The notes below the pieces were generated by a model. The model was not told the DNA's origin. It made no database searches and saw nothing but the letters and a program-made list of their open reading frames with translations. This document shows, in pieces, positions 31,447-43,027 of a DNA stretch of 64,000 nt. Every line of letters starts with the position of its first letter. The first letter of the stretch is position 1. The stretch comes from Rhizoctonia solani (Eukaryota; Basidiomycota; Agaricomycetes; Cantharellales; Ceratobasidiaceae). The translations under genes were made by a program, and so were the position numbers. Location: contig NC_057383.1 of assembly GCF_016906535.1 (NCBI RefSeq), positions 1 to 64,000 on the forward strand. Reading direction: 5' to 3'.

Positions 31447-32730
31447 CCTTCTTTATTTCCTGTTCAATGAGAACAATTGCCTGTGTTCTCTTAGCTCACA
31501 CTGGGCCCAGGTACGTTGTTCAAAGATGCCAAGCTTGGGTTCTAATTATTCCTATGCAAGAGCTACAAGTGTGTTCCTGCCTAGGGTTCTGTTAGAAATT
31601 CCAGACGGGTTACTTACAAGGTAAGAAACACATACTTACTAACACAGTTGTAAGTACTTTGCACCAGCAGGCAAGGGGTTGATACAAGGGGATTGCTTGC
31701 CAAAAGAGAACATAGCATGTTGATCAGGAGGATCTCTGGGTTTGGGAATATGTGTGGTGGTTGAAAATCAATGAAAACGTGCCTTCAACATTGGCATGTG
31801 ACTTATACCTATCAGTCACATGATGCACCTTTATCTTTTCATAGATTATTATTTGAAAAGTGAAGTACAAGTAAATACCCAAATCTCAAAAGTCTTCTGT
31901 TAAATTGGGAGAATCCTGTTTCTCATAGACTGGTTGTGCTAAAAAAGACAGACAGGCTAACCTATTGAAATGGTTAAACAAGGTACATTGACCCAAGATG
32001 GGCCTGGGGGCTGAGTAGGCATCAGGTATTCACTGTAGCCCAGATGTGCAGTGAGAGATAGGGTAGTGTGATTGACTCAACTAAGTATAAGTCCGGATTG
32101 TAACTTGATTACATTAGTCTAATTTGGTGCAGTTGTACAAGTAGCCTCCTTTGCTTCTTTACAGAAGATATGGCTACATGAAGCTTACTCTTTGATTACA
32201 ACTTGCAGAGAATCATACTCTATATATATGTCTATGAACAATCTTCATTAACTGGGTTTGCATCTTCTGGATCTCCCAGGTAGTGCAGAACATCATGAGA
32301 TCCCCTTCTTTTTTTATCCCAAGCCAGATTGAAGCCATGAGTCCTCCTCCACTGAATTAGGGTGGATGAGTTCTAGTCAAAGTGGGACTATTGTCAGGTT
32401 TGAGTCATCCCCACATGCTTTGTGCATCTGTTCTTAAAGCTCTTTTGTCAAATGCTTCAGGAGCACTAAGAGGTAGAGTGGAGCAGCCTGATTCTGTTTC
32501 TCACTCATTGTGCAGACTTGCTCATGAATTGTTTGGATATGGCTTTCACTTGTTGGTTAGGGGTGGTGGCATGCTTTTGGCTCCATTGGGTCAGTAATAT
32601 GATAGATATTGTGTAGTCCAAAGCAATGGATATAAGCCCCTCCAACAAGCCCTGTATCAATTTGTTGTCTTATTTTGATAGCCATACCAGCTGGGGGTGT
32701 TATGTCCTGGCTATTGGCTAACTCCATGTT
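31447..32730. other. No clear gene
   Basis: Only short frames without recognisable domains are present (for example 32382-32597). No repeat boundary was found until the LTR starting at 32731. Confidence 0.4.
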
Positions 32731-33184
32731 TGTCATGAGCCTCACCTACTAATATGACTATGTATTGCCTGTCACTCCCTTCACCCCCAGTGCATTTGCC
32801 TGTGGAACTTATCTGTATCCATCCAATCTGTTTGAACAGTTCCTGTCTTCCTTAATGATGTTCTTCCCACTTCCTTGTCCCCTTCCCGCACTTGGTCTGG
32901 ACTTATCCCGTTCTAAGTGCTTCTATCTTGCTTATCTTGCTGTGCACCAGCCCGGTTCACTGTGTAGAGCTTTGGAGCCATATGTTCTATCTTGCTTCTG
33001 AGTTGTGTGGCCTGAATACCGTCCCTTCTCCTTATATTTACCCCCTTTCATCTTTTGTTATAAAAGAAGACTGTGAATTGGCTTGGAAACCCCCAAAACA
33101 AATCATCTTGTCAATTTCCCACTTTCTCATCTGTGTGAATTGTTTCAATATCTCACAGCAGTCATTTTATTCTTGGTTGTGACA
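32731..33184 (+). repeat. 5' LTR of a second Gypsy family (chimeric copy)
   Basis: The 454-bp LTR starts TGTCATGAGCC and ends GGTTGTGACA. It is the same family as 35993-36447, 42576-43027 and 45304-45755. It is followed by TTGTGAATTGTTC, the first internal bases of this family. No matching 3' LTR in the same orientation is present. Confidence 0.85.
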
Positions 33185-33384
33185 TTGTGAATTGTTCATT
33201 CCTGGCTGTAGCCAATCTCTAATCTATCAACCTGGACATCACTCAGGTCCTCATCCCCACCTTTAATTCTTACAGTTCTCTTTTCCCTTGCCATAGAGCG
33301 CACTGGGTTATTGCACACCGCAAACTAGGCTACCCCCACATTGCAGAAAGACCTGAACTCGTTTATCTCAATACACTCCTCAGA

Positions 33385-34940
33385 TTGCGTGTAGATTGCG
33401 TTGAACGCAATGGCAGATGCCAGATTACGCAAATTGTCAATGACCTCACTTGCATCAAGGCAGGCATCCCTCTTATCACTCCAGCCACACTAGAAGGACC
33501 TTCCAACGCACCTATAAGTTGCACAAGAGTCAAACTCCATCCAGAAATCCTCTGGCAGCGAGAGGATGCTACAAAACTCAATCACCTGCACAGATATCTC
33601 ATAGGCAACAATGCCAGCAGCAGATCTCAACCCCTAGCGTTCCACAGACTACTGGAGAAGAACACAGGGCATCTTATCAGCCACTTAGATGCTTGGAAAC
33701 AAACCATGTTGCAGGATGTGACACAAGCAGTAGAGAGCGCAATTCAGCGCCTTCTGACTGCCCCCAGCAGCACAGATCCACACACACCTCCCAGAAGAGT
33801 CTTCACAGTAATAGACAACACCCTAAGCCTTCTGTCTCAGGCAGCTCAGGCAACAAGGACGTCTCAGTCCCTATCAAGGATGAGCCTGACCCAAAAGGAA
33901 AAAGGGTCGAATTGGAGTCACCAGAACCATCTAAAACAACCCCAGACACTTCCTGGACAATCCCACACCCAGGATCGCCTTGAACTCAACCCAGCGCAGC
34001 CCTTCATCAGGCCAACGCCTGTAGGCCTCCCAAACATACTTCAAGCAGCAACAAGTAATCCCCTTAGCGAATGATATCTATCAGCGCAACCAGGAGAAAC
34101 AGATGAAGAAAAGGAGGCAAGAACGCTACACAACATTGCTACCATCATGGGCAGAGCCTTATCTGTCCCACTTCAGAGAACCTTTAGGGGACTGTCCCAA
34201 ACTCTTGGCCCAGCCCAGGTGAAATCAAAAATCCCTGCTCTTGAGAAGTATGATGGCAAGAAGGGCCCTGCAGCCAAATCACTTATCCTGGATTGCAAAA
34301 CCTACTTCCTCAGCAATGCTTCCTCCTTTCCTGCTGATCACAAGTAAATCTCCTTTGCCCTCATGAGCCTAAAAGATGGACAACCCAAGAAGTGGGGACA
34401 GATCTATCTAGAGAAGCTGCTGAATGGGGATGATGAGCCAACTCTGGAATCCTGGATTACACTTGAAACAGCATTCTTGCACTACTGGAGCAATTCAGCA
34501 GCAGCGCAAATTGCAGAACAACGCCTGCGCAAGCTCAAGCAGCTGAAATCAGCAAGCAGTGATGCCACAGAGTTTAGGATTATAGCAAGCAAACTGGAAT
34601 GATCAGACCCCGCCCTCATTGCCTCCTTCCATCATGGACTCAAGGCAGGAGTCAGAAGCAAGCTAATTGAGTACACCTTGAAAAGAACATCACTGCATTG
34701 GACAAGCTTATCTATACCGCCTGTCTAGTTGATGACACACTGTTTGAGGCGCACAAGGAGCCAAGAAAAGACAGCAACAGCAGCAACAGCTCACCATAAC
34801 GCCCTGCTTATGGGCGCTCAAGCAATTATGTCTCCAAAAAGGTTCAGGAAGCAAGAAGAAACGCTGGAGAATGCTCCAAGTGTGGGGAGAAGTCTCACAA
34901 ATGGGAGGACTGCAAGAATGCATGGTGCCCCAAAACAATA
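33385..34940 (+). pseudogene. gag: Degraded gag of the chimeric Gypsy copy
   Basis: It is a plus-strand copy of the gag found intact at 40967-42334, broken by stops near 34070, 34347 and 34600 and by frameshifts. Recognisable pieces include LEGPSNAPISCT, FILDC/LILDCKTYFLSNASSF and the Cys-rich end near 34870-34930 (ENAPSVGRSLTN in one frame). It ends just before the switch to inverted pol sequence. Confidence 0.8.
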
Positions 34941-35065
34941 GAATGTTCTAAGCCTGAATCAGGAAAGGCTGTAGAAATGGAAGGGCTAGAATCGCTTTCC
35001 CAAGCAGGAAAAGTCTGAGGAAGTCTTGCCCTGTGTCTAGGCTTCCTGAATCTCCCCCAATGTCT

Positions 35066-35992
35066 GCTCCTCATTCTTATTGCCTCCAAATGTTTCCACA
35101 TTCCTTCTTATCTCCTTATTGCTCTATCCTAGGTAGCTCTGAGGCTCCCATTGTGTTTCTCTCACTGGGGACAAGTATCTTGGGGTCCAGCAAGTGTCTG
35201 GCATGCTGCAGAACAGGGGGATGGGCAAGGGTGCTGGTGCATGCACCTCTGTTGGCCTGGGAGTGTCTGGCTGTGCTGGAGGGGTCATTGGCATTGCTAG
35301 CCTGCTTGTGTAGGCTGGTGGGTCTGCTGGGTAAAGCAGAATGAGGTTCTGCATCGCCTGGGTCAGCTCTCTTGCAGATGGAGGTGTGGAGACTGTAGGG
35401 GGTGGGGTAGCAAACCCATGGCAATGCCATTGTGCCAGATCCCTGAGAGCGCCTGGATGGGAGGCAATGAAGTTCCACCAGCAATACGCTTGTTTTTCAT
35501 ACAGTGTATCTGGTCCTTCTTCTCCCCTGGGTGGAGCCAATAGCAGAATCCCACTTGGGGTGCTTGTACACGTTGCACTTGAAGAACCTGACCTTGTTGC
35601 GACTGCTGGCGCTTATCAGAGCGTGAATGATGTTGGCAGAGCTGTCTAGGTGTGCTCTCATCTCCTCTGGGGTGTTCATGATGAAATAATCAATGTTGAG
35701 GCAAGGGTTGAAGGCCAAGGCGTCAATGGAGCCGAAGATGGGCATGCTGGGATGGTAGGGAGCGCAAATAGAGCTTAGCATGGCAAGTTTTGGCAGTGAG
35801 AGCTTATAAAGTAGCAAAGCGGGCAGTTTTGGACTTGCTGAGTTGCTTGACCATCTTGCCTCTTTTAACTTTGCGCGCGTTTGCAGGGATGGCATTGTCA
35901 GTGGCCGGGGCATCCGGATAATTAGGAAAGAAGTTGCGCAATGTGTCCTTGCAATGCTGAAGATCCTTGGCCGGTTCCCATGTGTCCCCATG
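35066..35992 (-). pseudogene. Inverted 3' end of pol plus ORF3 in the chimeric copy
   Basis: The sequence matches about 36540-37460 in the same (minus) orientation, although the gag just to its left is plus-oriented. The orientation switches within a few bases of 35062. It encodes the chromodomain end (DTWEPAKDLQHCKD), a stop after KTARFATL, and a copy of ORF3 (SMPIFGSIDALAFNPC). It is truncated at 35992 by the LTR of the next element. Confidence 0.75.
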
Positions 35993-36447
35993 TGTCACAA
36001 CCAAGAGTAAAATGACTGCCGTGAGATAGTGAGATGATTCACACAGATGAGAGATTGGGAAATCAACAAGGCGAATTGTTCTTGGGGTTTCCAAGCCAAT
36101 TCACAGTCTTCTTTTATAATAAAAGTGAAAGGGGGTAAATACAAGGGAAGGGACGGTGTCCAGGCCGCACAACCTGGAAGCAAGATGGAGCATATGGCTC
36201 AGAAGCTCTACACATTGAACCGGGCTGGTGCGCAGTAAGATAAGCAAGATAGAAGCACTTAGAGCGGAATAAGTCTGGGCTAAGTGCAAGAAGGGAACAA
36301 GGAAGAGGGAAGAACATAAACATGGAAGAAAGGAACTATGCAAACAGATGAGATGGGATACAGATGAGTCCCCCAGACAAATACACTGGGGGGAGGGAGG
36401 AGGTGACAGGCAGCACATAATCATGTCAGGAGGTGAGGCTCATGACA
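35993..36447 (-). repeat. 3' LTR of the minus-strand Gypsy
   Basis: The 455-bp LTR on the minus strand begins TGTCATGAGCCTC and ends GGTTGTGACA. It lies directly against the truncated pol at 35992. Confidence 0.88.
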
Positions 36448-36597
36448 TTGCCCCCCCTCAAAAGCCCTTAGGCAGTGACAAAGGGCTGCTTACATCCATT
36501 CAGAACAATCAATAGCTAGTAACTCCTCAAAACTAAACAGCTCCTCATTCTCCCTGCCTTCAAATATTTCCACATTCCTTCTTATCTCCTTATTGCT

Positions 36598-39500
36598 CTA
36601 TCCTAGGTAGCTCTGAGGCTCCCATTGTGTTTCTCTCACTGGGGACGAGTATCCTGGGGCCCAGCAAGTGTCTGGTGTGCTGGAGAACAGGGGGAAGGGC
36701 AAAGGCGCTGGTACATGCGCCTCTGTTGGCCTGGGAGTGTCTGGGCGTGCTGAAGGGGTCACTGGCGTTGCTGGCCTGCTTGTGTAGGCTGGTGGGTCTG
36801 CTGGGTAAAGCAGAATGAGGTTCTGCATCGCCTGGGTCAGCTCTCTTGCAGATGGAGGTGTGGAGACTGTAGGGGGTGGGGTAGCAAACCCATGGCAATG
36901 CCATTGTGCCAGATCCCTGAGAGCGCCTGGATGGGAGGCAATGAAGTTCCACCAGCAATACGCTTGTTTTTCATACAGTGTATCTGGTCCTTCTTCTCCC
37001 CTGGGGTGGAGCCAATAGCAGAATCCCACTTGGGGTGCTTGTACACGTTGCACTTGAAGAACCTGACCTTGTTGCGACTGCTGGCGCTCATCAGAGCGTG
37101 AATGATGTTGGCAGAGCTGTCTAGGTGTGCTCTCATCTCCTCTGGGCCGTTCATGATGTAGCAATCGATGTTGATGCAAGGGTTGTAGACCAAGGCGTCG
37201 ATGGAGCCGAAGATGGGCATGCTGGGATAGTGGAGAACGCAAGAAGAGCTTAGCAGGCCGAGTTTTGGCAGTGAGAGCTTGTAAAGTGACAAAACAGGCA
37301 GTTTTTGACTTGCTGAGTTGCTTGACTATCTTTCCTCTTTTAACTCTGCGCGCATTTGCAGGGATGGTGTTGTCGGCCGCCGGAGCATCCGGGTAATTGG
37401 CAAAGAAGTCACGCAATTCGTCCTTGCAGTGCTGTAGATCCTTGGCTGGTTCCCATGTGTCCTCATGGGGTGCATATCCCTTCCATCTCACCCTGTACTT
37501 CCAGATTCCGTCTTCTGCTGCCCAATCTACAAATTTTTCTACTTCATACTCTTCTTCTTCTTCAGCTGTGATTACAGGCAGCGGAGGGGTGAATGTGCAA
37601 TCAAACTCTGTGTCTTGTTTGAAAGCAGACAACAAGCTGACATGGAACACATCATGGATTCTCACGGTCTCAGGGAGAGCCAGGCGATAGGCGTGAGAGC
37701 CCACTCTTTCTATGACAGTGAAAGGGCCATATTGTTTGTGGTCTAGCTTTTTATTGGGGCGCTGCAACGTGATATTGGAAGCCAGAAGCCAGACTTTGTC
37801 TCCTGGTTGAAACTCAGGAGGTGGTTCCCCTGTGTCTGCCTGTTTGTAGCGCTCCTGAGCCCATTTGATTGATGCCTGTACTTCCTAAATTGTTTCAGCC
37901 AGTTGCTTGGCTCTGTCATCAGCAATAGGCGATCCAGTAGGTTCCAGGAGTGGTGAAATGACAGGAGAACATCCGTACACAATCCCAAAGGGCAATTTGC
38001 CTGTTGCTTTGCTTCTGGCATTGTTGTGAGCAAATTCAGCCAGTGGGAGCCAATCAACCCAATCAGACTGTCTATGATTAATGAAGGGACGTAGGTAAGC
38101 CTCTAGCCATTGGTTCTTGATCACAGTTTGTCCATCAGATTGTGGGTGGTAAGCAGTAGAGAAACTAGGAGTGATTTGCAGAGATTTGTGGAGTGCCTTG
38201 AGGAACTTGGAGTTGAATGTAGTCCCTCTGTCAGACACAGTGCGCTTGGGAGTTCCATGTAGCTTCCAGACATGCTCCAGGAACATCTGAGCTACATCCT
38301 CAGCAGTAGCAGTTTCTTTGCAGGGAACCAGGTGCATCATCTTTGAAAAGCGGTCTACAACCACCAGGATGCTGTCGTATCCCTTACACTTGGGAAACTT
38401 GACAATGAGATCATATGAGATGTCTTCCCAGGGGCCTGCAGGGACAGTAAGCGGGTTGAGAGCATAGTTGTGTGCATGGCCCTTGCTTCTTTGGCAGATT
38501 TCACAAGACTCCACATAGCGATTGACTTGGAACTTCATTGCTGGCCAGTAGTAGTGACAACTGATTAACTCTAGAGTTTGTGCTCTTCCTTGGAGACCAG
38601 AAGCAGGAGAATCATGGAAGTGAGATAAGAGTTGCTGTTTGATCTCAGGTTCATCTGGCACAACTACTCTTCCTTGATACAGAAGTAGACCCTTCTGAAT
38701 TGTATAGTCCTTGAACTTCTGTGCAACGCTGTGGGGCATAGATTTAGGATCTGATACAGCTAGCAAGATTGTGTCAAGACTAGGGTCTTCCTGGGTAGCT
38801 TCCTTGATTTGATCCAACAAGGACGAATTTATGTGTGCTGAAAATGCCTCAAAGTGAGATTCTGGAATCATAACTTGTGGAGATGATTCTAAGTCCATGT
38901 GATCTGGTCGTCTTGACAGGGCGTCAGGTTTCTGTGACTGTTTCCCCGGTCAATAAGCAATGACAAAGTTGTAGGACGCCAGCATGAGATGCCAGCGCGC
39001 ATGACGCCTGTTGAAGGTTCTAGCTGATTTCCAGTACTCCAGATTCTTGTGATCAGTAAACACAGTGATAGGCTGCTCAGTTCCTTCCAGAAAGATTCTC
39101 CAGTGCTCAATTGCACAAATGATGGCAAGTAGCTCCTTATCATGCGTGTCATAGTTCAGCTAAGCAGGTGAAAAGCTTGCTGACATGAATGCAACAGGAT
39201 GTAGACAACCATCCTCCTTTCTCTGAGATAGTACAGCGCCCATGGCTGCTCCAGAAGCGTCTGTTTCCAAGGTGTAAGGTTTAGATTCATCAGGGTGAGC
39301 TAGAACAGGCTCCTTGCAAATCTCAACCTTGATTGCATCAAATGCTGCCTTCTGTTCTTCTAGCCAGATCCATGGTTGCTCCTTCTGAGTAGGGTTATTC
39401 AGAGGGCGTGCTAAGCAAGAGAAGTTGGGAACAAAGCAATGGTAGAATTTTGCAAAACCTAGGAATGATTGGACCTGTTTCACATTTTGGGGTTCAGGCC

Positions 39501-40677
39501 AGTCCATGATTGCTTGCACCTTGTCCCTTTCCATAGAGATGCCATCAGGAGTAATCACAAGCCCAATGTAGGTAACTTCTGTGACAAAGAAGTAGCATTT
39601 GGCAGGGTTGCAGAACAGATTATGCTTCAGCAAGCAAGATAAGACTTCCTTGACGTGTTCCACATGCTCTTCTTTTGAGTTTGAGAAGATCAAGATGTCA
39701 TCCAAATACACAAGCACAGAGATGTCAAGTAAATCATGGAATATGTTGTTCATGAAGCGCATAAACACAGCTGGGTTGCTAAGGCCAAATTGCATGACTG
39801 TGGGAGCAAAGTGACCAAGGGCAGTGCAAAATGCAGCCTTCCATTCATCTCCTTCCTTGATTCTGATGTTGTGATATCCATTCCTCAAATCTAGCTTTGT
39901 GAAGATCTTAGCATGGCGCAATTTCTCAATTAGCTTGTCCTGTCTGGGTAGTGCATATCTGTTCTTGATTGTGATGGCATTTAGCCGGCAATAGTCCACC
40001 ACTAAGCAAAGCCTGCCATCAGCCTTTTTTACAAACATCACTGGAGCTCCTGCTGGTGAGGTGGTTGGCACAATCTTTCCAGCTGCAAGTTCTGAGTCAT
40101 TGTGTTCCTTGAGTGCTTCTCTCTCTGCAGGGGTCATAGAATAGATAGGGCCATAGGGAGGTTGTTTGTCTTCTTCCAGGTCAATAGCAATGTCATAGGG
40201 GTGATGTTCTGGCAGTGTGGTAAAGAACTCTTCTCTGAACACTTTCTGGAACTCCTGAAATTCAACAGGAAGATTCTGAGGCTCAGGGTCAATGCTGCCA
40301 GCTCGTGCTTCTGTAGCTAAGCAAAGTGAAACTGTCATGGTGGTCCGATCAATGTCTGGGTTAGCCAACTTGAGCCATGGGGTTCCAAGGATAAGGTTTC
40401 TGTTTCCAAGGGGAAGAGCATAGAAGATGGCGGAAAATTGCCTGTTTTGAGAGATAAAGACTAACCAAGCCTTGAAGCGGATAGGATCACGGACTTGTTT
40501 GCCATTAATGCCAATGACAGAGCATGGGGAATCCAATTCAATGAGTGGAATGTTGTGAGAACGGGCAAATTGGGGATCAATGAAGTTAGCAGAAGAACCA
40601 GAATCAATTAGAGTGGTTTGAGTGTCTGTGATTCCTTCTATGTCTATAGTGAGCAGTGGTGATTTATTGGTTTGCAT
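36598..40677 (-). pseudogene. pol: Pol of the minus-strand Gypsy (PR-RT-RH-IN-chromodomain)
   Basis: A single reading frame runs from 40677 down to 36598 with in-frame stops near 39158, 38948 and 37884, each explainable by one transition. The 38948 stop sits where related elements have YRPGKQ, a CGA-to-TGA change. The parts are: protease LIDSGSSANFID, reverse transcriptase VYLDDILIFSN, RNase H LETDASGAAMGAVLS, integrase with HDSPASGLQGR, CEICQRSK and SDRGTTFNSKF, and chromodomain EEYEVEKFVDW to WKGYAPHEDTWEP. In the chimeric sister copy the frame ends right after the chromodomain tail; here a CAA codon lets it run on into the ORF3 region. Confidence 0.88.
36837..37292 (-). CDS. Accessory ORF3 downstream of pol, function unknown
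   Basis: Beyond the chromodomain this frame encodes SMPIFGSIDALVYNPC, EEMRAHLDSSANIIHALMS and NKVRFFKCNVYKHPKWDS. Both copies (here and 35497-35830) keep this frame with mostly conservative differences. After GST the homology continues in another register (GPDTLYEKQAYCWWNF to about 36598). The C-run at the joint has 4 C here and 3 C in the sister copy, so both are probably frameshifted versions of one longer ORF. No domain is recognised. Confidence 0.5.
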   Translation of the reverse strand: MSLYKLSLPKLGLLSSSCVLHYPSMPIFGSIDALVYNPCINIDCYIMNGPEEMRAHLDSSANIIHALMSASSRNKVRFFKCNVYKHPKWDSAIGSTPGEKKDQIHCMKNKRIAGGTSLPPIQALSGIWHNGIAMGLLPHPLQSPHLHLQES

Positions 40678-40966
40678 GGCTGCACAAAACAGGGTTCTAT
40701 AAACATTGAGGGAGATTCAGGAAGCCTAGAAACAGGGCAAGACTTCCTCAGACTTCTCCCGCTTGGGGAAGTGATTCCAGCTCTTCTACTTCTGCAGCCT
40801 TTCCTGATTCAGGCTTAGAGCGTTCTATTGTTTTGAGGCGCCATCCATTCTTGCAGTCCTCCCATTTGTGAGATTTCTCCCCACACTTGGAACATTCTCC
40901 AGCGTTTCTTCTTGCTTCCTGACCTTCTTGGAAAACAAAATCGCTTGAGCGCCCTTGAGCTGGGCA

Positions 40967-42334
40967 TTATGGTGAGCTGGTGCTGCTGTTGCTATCTTTT
41001 CTTAGCTCCTTGCGCGCTTTAAACAGCGTGTCATCAATTAGACAGGCAGTAGAAATGAACTTGTCCAGTGCAGTGATGTTCTTGTGCAGGGTGTACTCAA
41101 TTAGCTTGCTTCTGACTTCTGCCTTGAGTCCCTGGCGGAAGGAGGCAATGAGGGCAGGGTCTGACCATTCTAGTTTGCTGGCTATGATTCTGAACTCTGT
41201 GGCATAATTGCTTGCTGATTTCAGCTGCTTGAGTTTGCGCAGGCGTTGTTCTGCAATTTGTGCTGCTGCTGGATTGCTCCAGTTGCGCAAGAATGCTGCT
41301 TCAAATGTATTCCAGGATTCCAAGTTTGGCTTGTCATCCCCATTCAGCAGCTTCTCTAGATAGATCTGTCCCCACTTCTTGGGTTGTCCATCCTTTAAGT
41401 TCATGAGGACAAAGGAGATTTGACTGTGATCAGAAGGAAATGAGGAAGCATTGCTAAGGAAGTAGGTTTTGCAATCCAGGATAAATGATTTGGCTGCAGG
41501 ACCCTTCTTGCCATCATATTTTTCAGGAGCAGGGCTTTTGGATTTTGCTTGGGCTGGGCCAGGAGTTTGGGACAGTCCCCTGAAGGTGCTCTGGAGTTGG
41601 ACAGATAAGACTCTTCCCATGATGGTAGCAATGTTGTGTAGCGTTCTTGCCTCCTTTTCTTCATCTGTTTCTCCTGGTTGCGCTGATAGATATCCTTTGC
41701 TAAGGGGATTACTTGTTGCTGCTTGAGATGTGCTTGGGAGATCTACAGGCGTTGGTCTGATGAAGGGCTGCTCTGGGTTGAGGTCAGGGTGTTCCTGGGT
41801 GTGTGGGATTGCCCAGGAGGTGTTTGGGGTTGCTTTTGGTGGATCTGGTGACTCCAGTTTGACCCTTTTTCCTTTTGGGTCAGGCTCATCCTTGATAGGG
41901 ACTAAGAAGTCCTTGTTGCCTGAGCTGCCTGAGCCAGAAGGGGCCTTGGGGGTGTTGTCTATAACTGTGAAGACTCTTCTGGGAGGTGTGTGTGGATCTG
42001 TGCTGCTGGGGGCAGTCAGAAGGCGCTGAATTGCGCTTTCTACTGCTTGTGTCACATCCTGCAACATGGTTTGTTTCCAAGCATCTAAGTGGCTGATAAG
42101 ATGCCCTGTGTTCTTCCCCAGTAGTCTGTGGAGTGCTGGGGGTTGAGATCTGCTGCTGGCATTGTTGCCTATGAGATATCTGTGCAGGTGATTGAGTTTT
42201 GTAGCATCCTCTTGCTGCCAGAGGATTTCTGGATGGAGTTCAACCTTTGTGCAACTTATGGGTGCGTTGGAAGGTCCTTCTAGTGTGGCTGGAGTGATAA
42301 GAGGGGATGCCTGCCTCAATGCAAGTGAGGCCAT
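40967..42334 (-). CDS. gag: Gag of the minus-strand Gypsy
   Basis: The 455-residue frame is open. A long Ser/Pro-rich N-terminal half (with VKLESPDPPKATPN) is followed by a retrotrans-gag domain with KYDGKKGPAAKSFILDC, WGQIYLEKLLNG and SDPALIASFRQGLKAEV (about residues 270-430). The zinc knuckle lies beyond the stop: CSKCGEKSHKWEDCKN is read just downstream near 40850-40900, so the gag 3' end appears frameshifted. It is the intact counterpart of the relic at 33385-34940. Confidence 0.85.
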   Translation of the reverse strand: MASLALRQASPLITPATLEGPSNAPISCTKVELHPEILWQQEDATKLNHLHRYLIGNNASSRSQPPALHRLLGKNTGHLISHLDAWKQTMLQDVTQAVESAIQRLLTAPSSTDPHTPPRRVFTVIDNTPKAPSGSGSSGNKDFLVPIKDEPDPKGKRVKLESPDPPKATPNTSWAIPHTQEHPDLNPEQPFIRPTPVDLPSTSQAATSNPLSKGYLSAQPGETDEEKEARTLHNIATIMGRVLSVQLQSTFRGLSQTPGPAQAKSKSPAPEKYDGKKGPAAKSFILDCKTYFLSNASSFPSDHSQISFVLMNLKDGQPKKWGQIYLEKLLNGDDKPNLESWNTFEAAFLRNWSNPAAAQIAEQRLRKLKQLKSASNYATEFRIIASKLEWSDPALIASFRQGLKAEVRSKLIEYTLHKNITALDKFISTACLIDDTLFKARKELRKDSNSSTSSP

Positions 42335-42575
42335 TTAAGATTTGCGTGATCTGGCGTCTGCCACAGCGTCCAATGCAAACTACATGTATGTATTGAGGTA
42401 AAAGAGCTCAGGTCTTTCTGAATCAGTGTGAGGGTAGCCTATTTGGCGGTGTGCAATAACCCAGTGCGCTCTGTGGCAAGGGAAAAGAGAACTGTAAGAA
42501 GTAAAGGTGGGGATGAGGACCTGAGTGATGTCCAGGTTGATAGATTTGCTACAGCCAGGAAAGAACAATTCACAA

Positions 42576-43027
42576 TGTCACCACCAGGGATAAAATGATT
42601 GCAGTGAGATAATGAGACAATTCACACAGATGAGAGATTGGGAAATCAACAAGGCAAATTGTTCTTGGGGTTTCCAAGCTAATTCACACTCTTATTTTTA
42701 TAACAAAGTGAAAAGGGGTAGATACAAGGAGAAGGGATGGTGTCCAGGCCGCACAACTTGGAGGCAAAATAGAGCATATGTCTCAGAAGCTTCACACATT
42801 GAACCGGGTCGGTGTGCAGCAAGATAAGCAAGATAGAAGCACTTAGAGCAGAATAAGTCCGGACTAAGTGCAAGAAGGGAACAAGGAAGAGGGAAGAACA
42901 TAAACAGGGAAGATAGGAACTATGCAAACAGATGAGATGGATACAGATGAGTTCACCAGATGAATACACTGGGGGGCGGAAGGAAGTGACAGGCAACACA
43001 TAATCATGTCAGGAGGTAGGCATGACA
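42576..43027 (-). repeat. 5' LTR of the minus-strand Gypsy
   Basis: The 452-bp LTR on the minus strand starts TGTCATGCC and ends TGGTGACA. Internal sequence TTGTGAATTGTTC follows, as in the 32731 copy. Confidence 0.88.

Larger units (their letters stand above)
35993..43027 (-). mobile_element. Chromodomain Gypsy element, minus strand, decayed pol
   Basis: Two LTRs (35993-36447 and 42576-43027) flank gag and pol in minus orientation. The polypurine tract is TTGAGGGGGGGCAA on the minus strand beside the 3' LTR. The flanks CCATG and CACAT do not match, so the two ends probably come from different insertions joined by recombination. The pol frame is continuous apart from at least three stop codons. 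Confidence 0.88.

Noticed and set aside
38889..39152. 87-residue minus ORF in the RNase H region of the second Gypsy
   Set aside because: It is in a different frame from pol; the true RNase H frame is the one with two stop codons described under pol.
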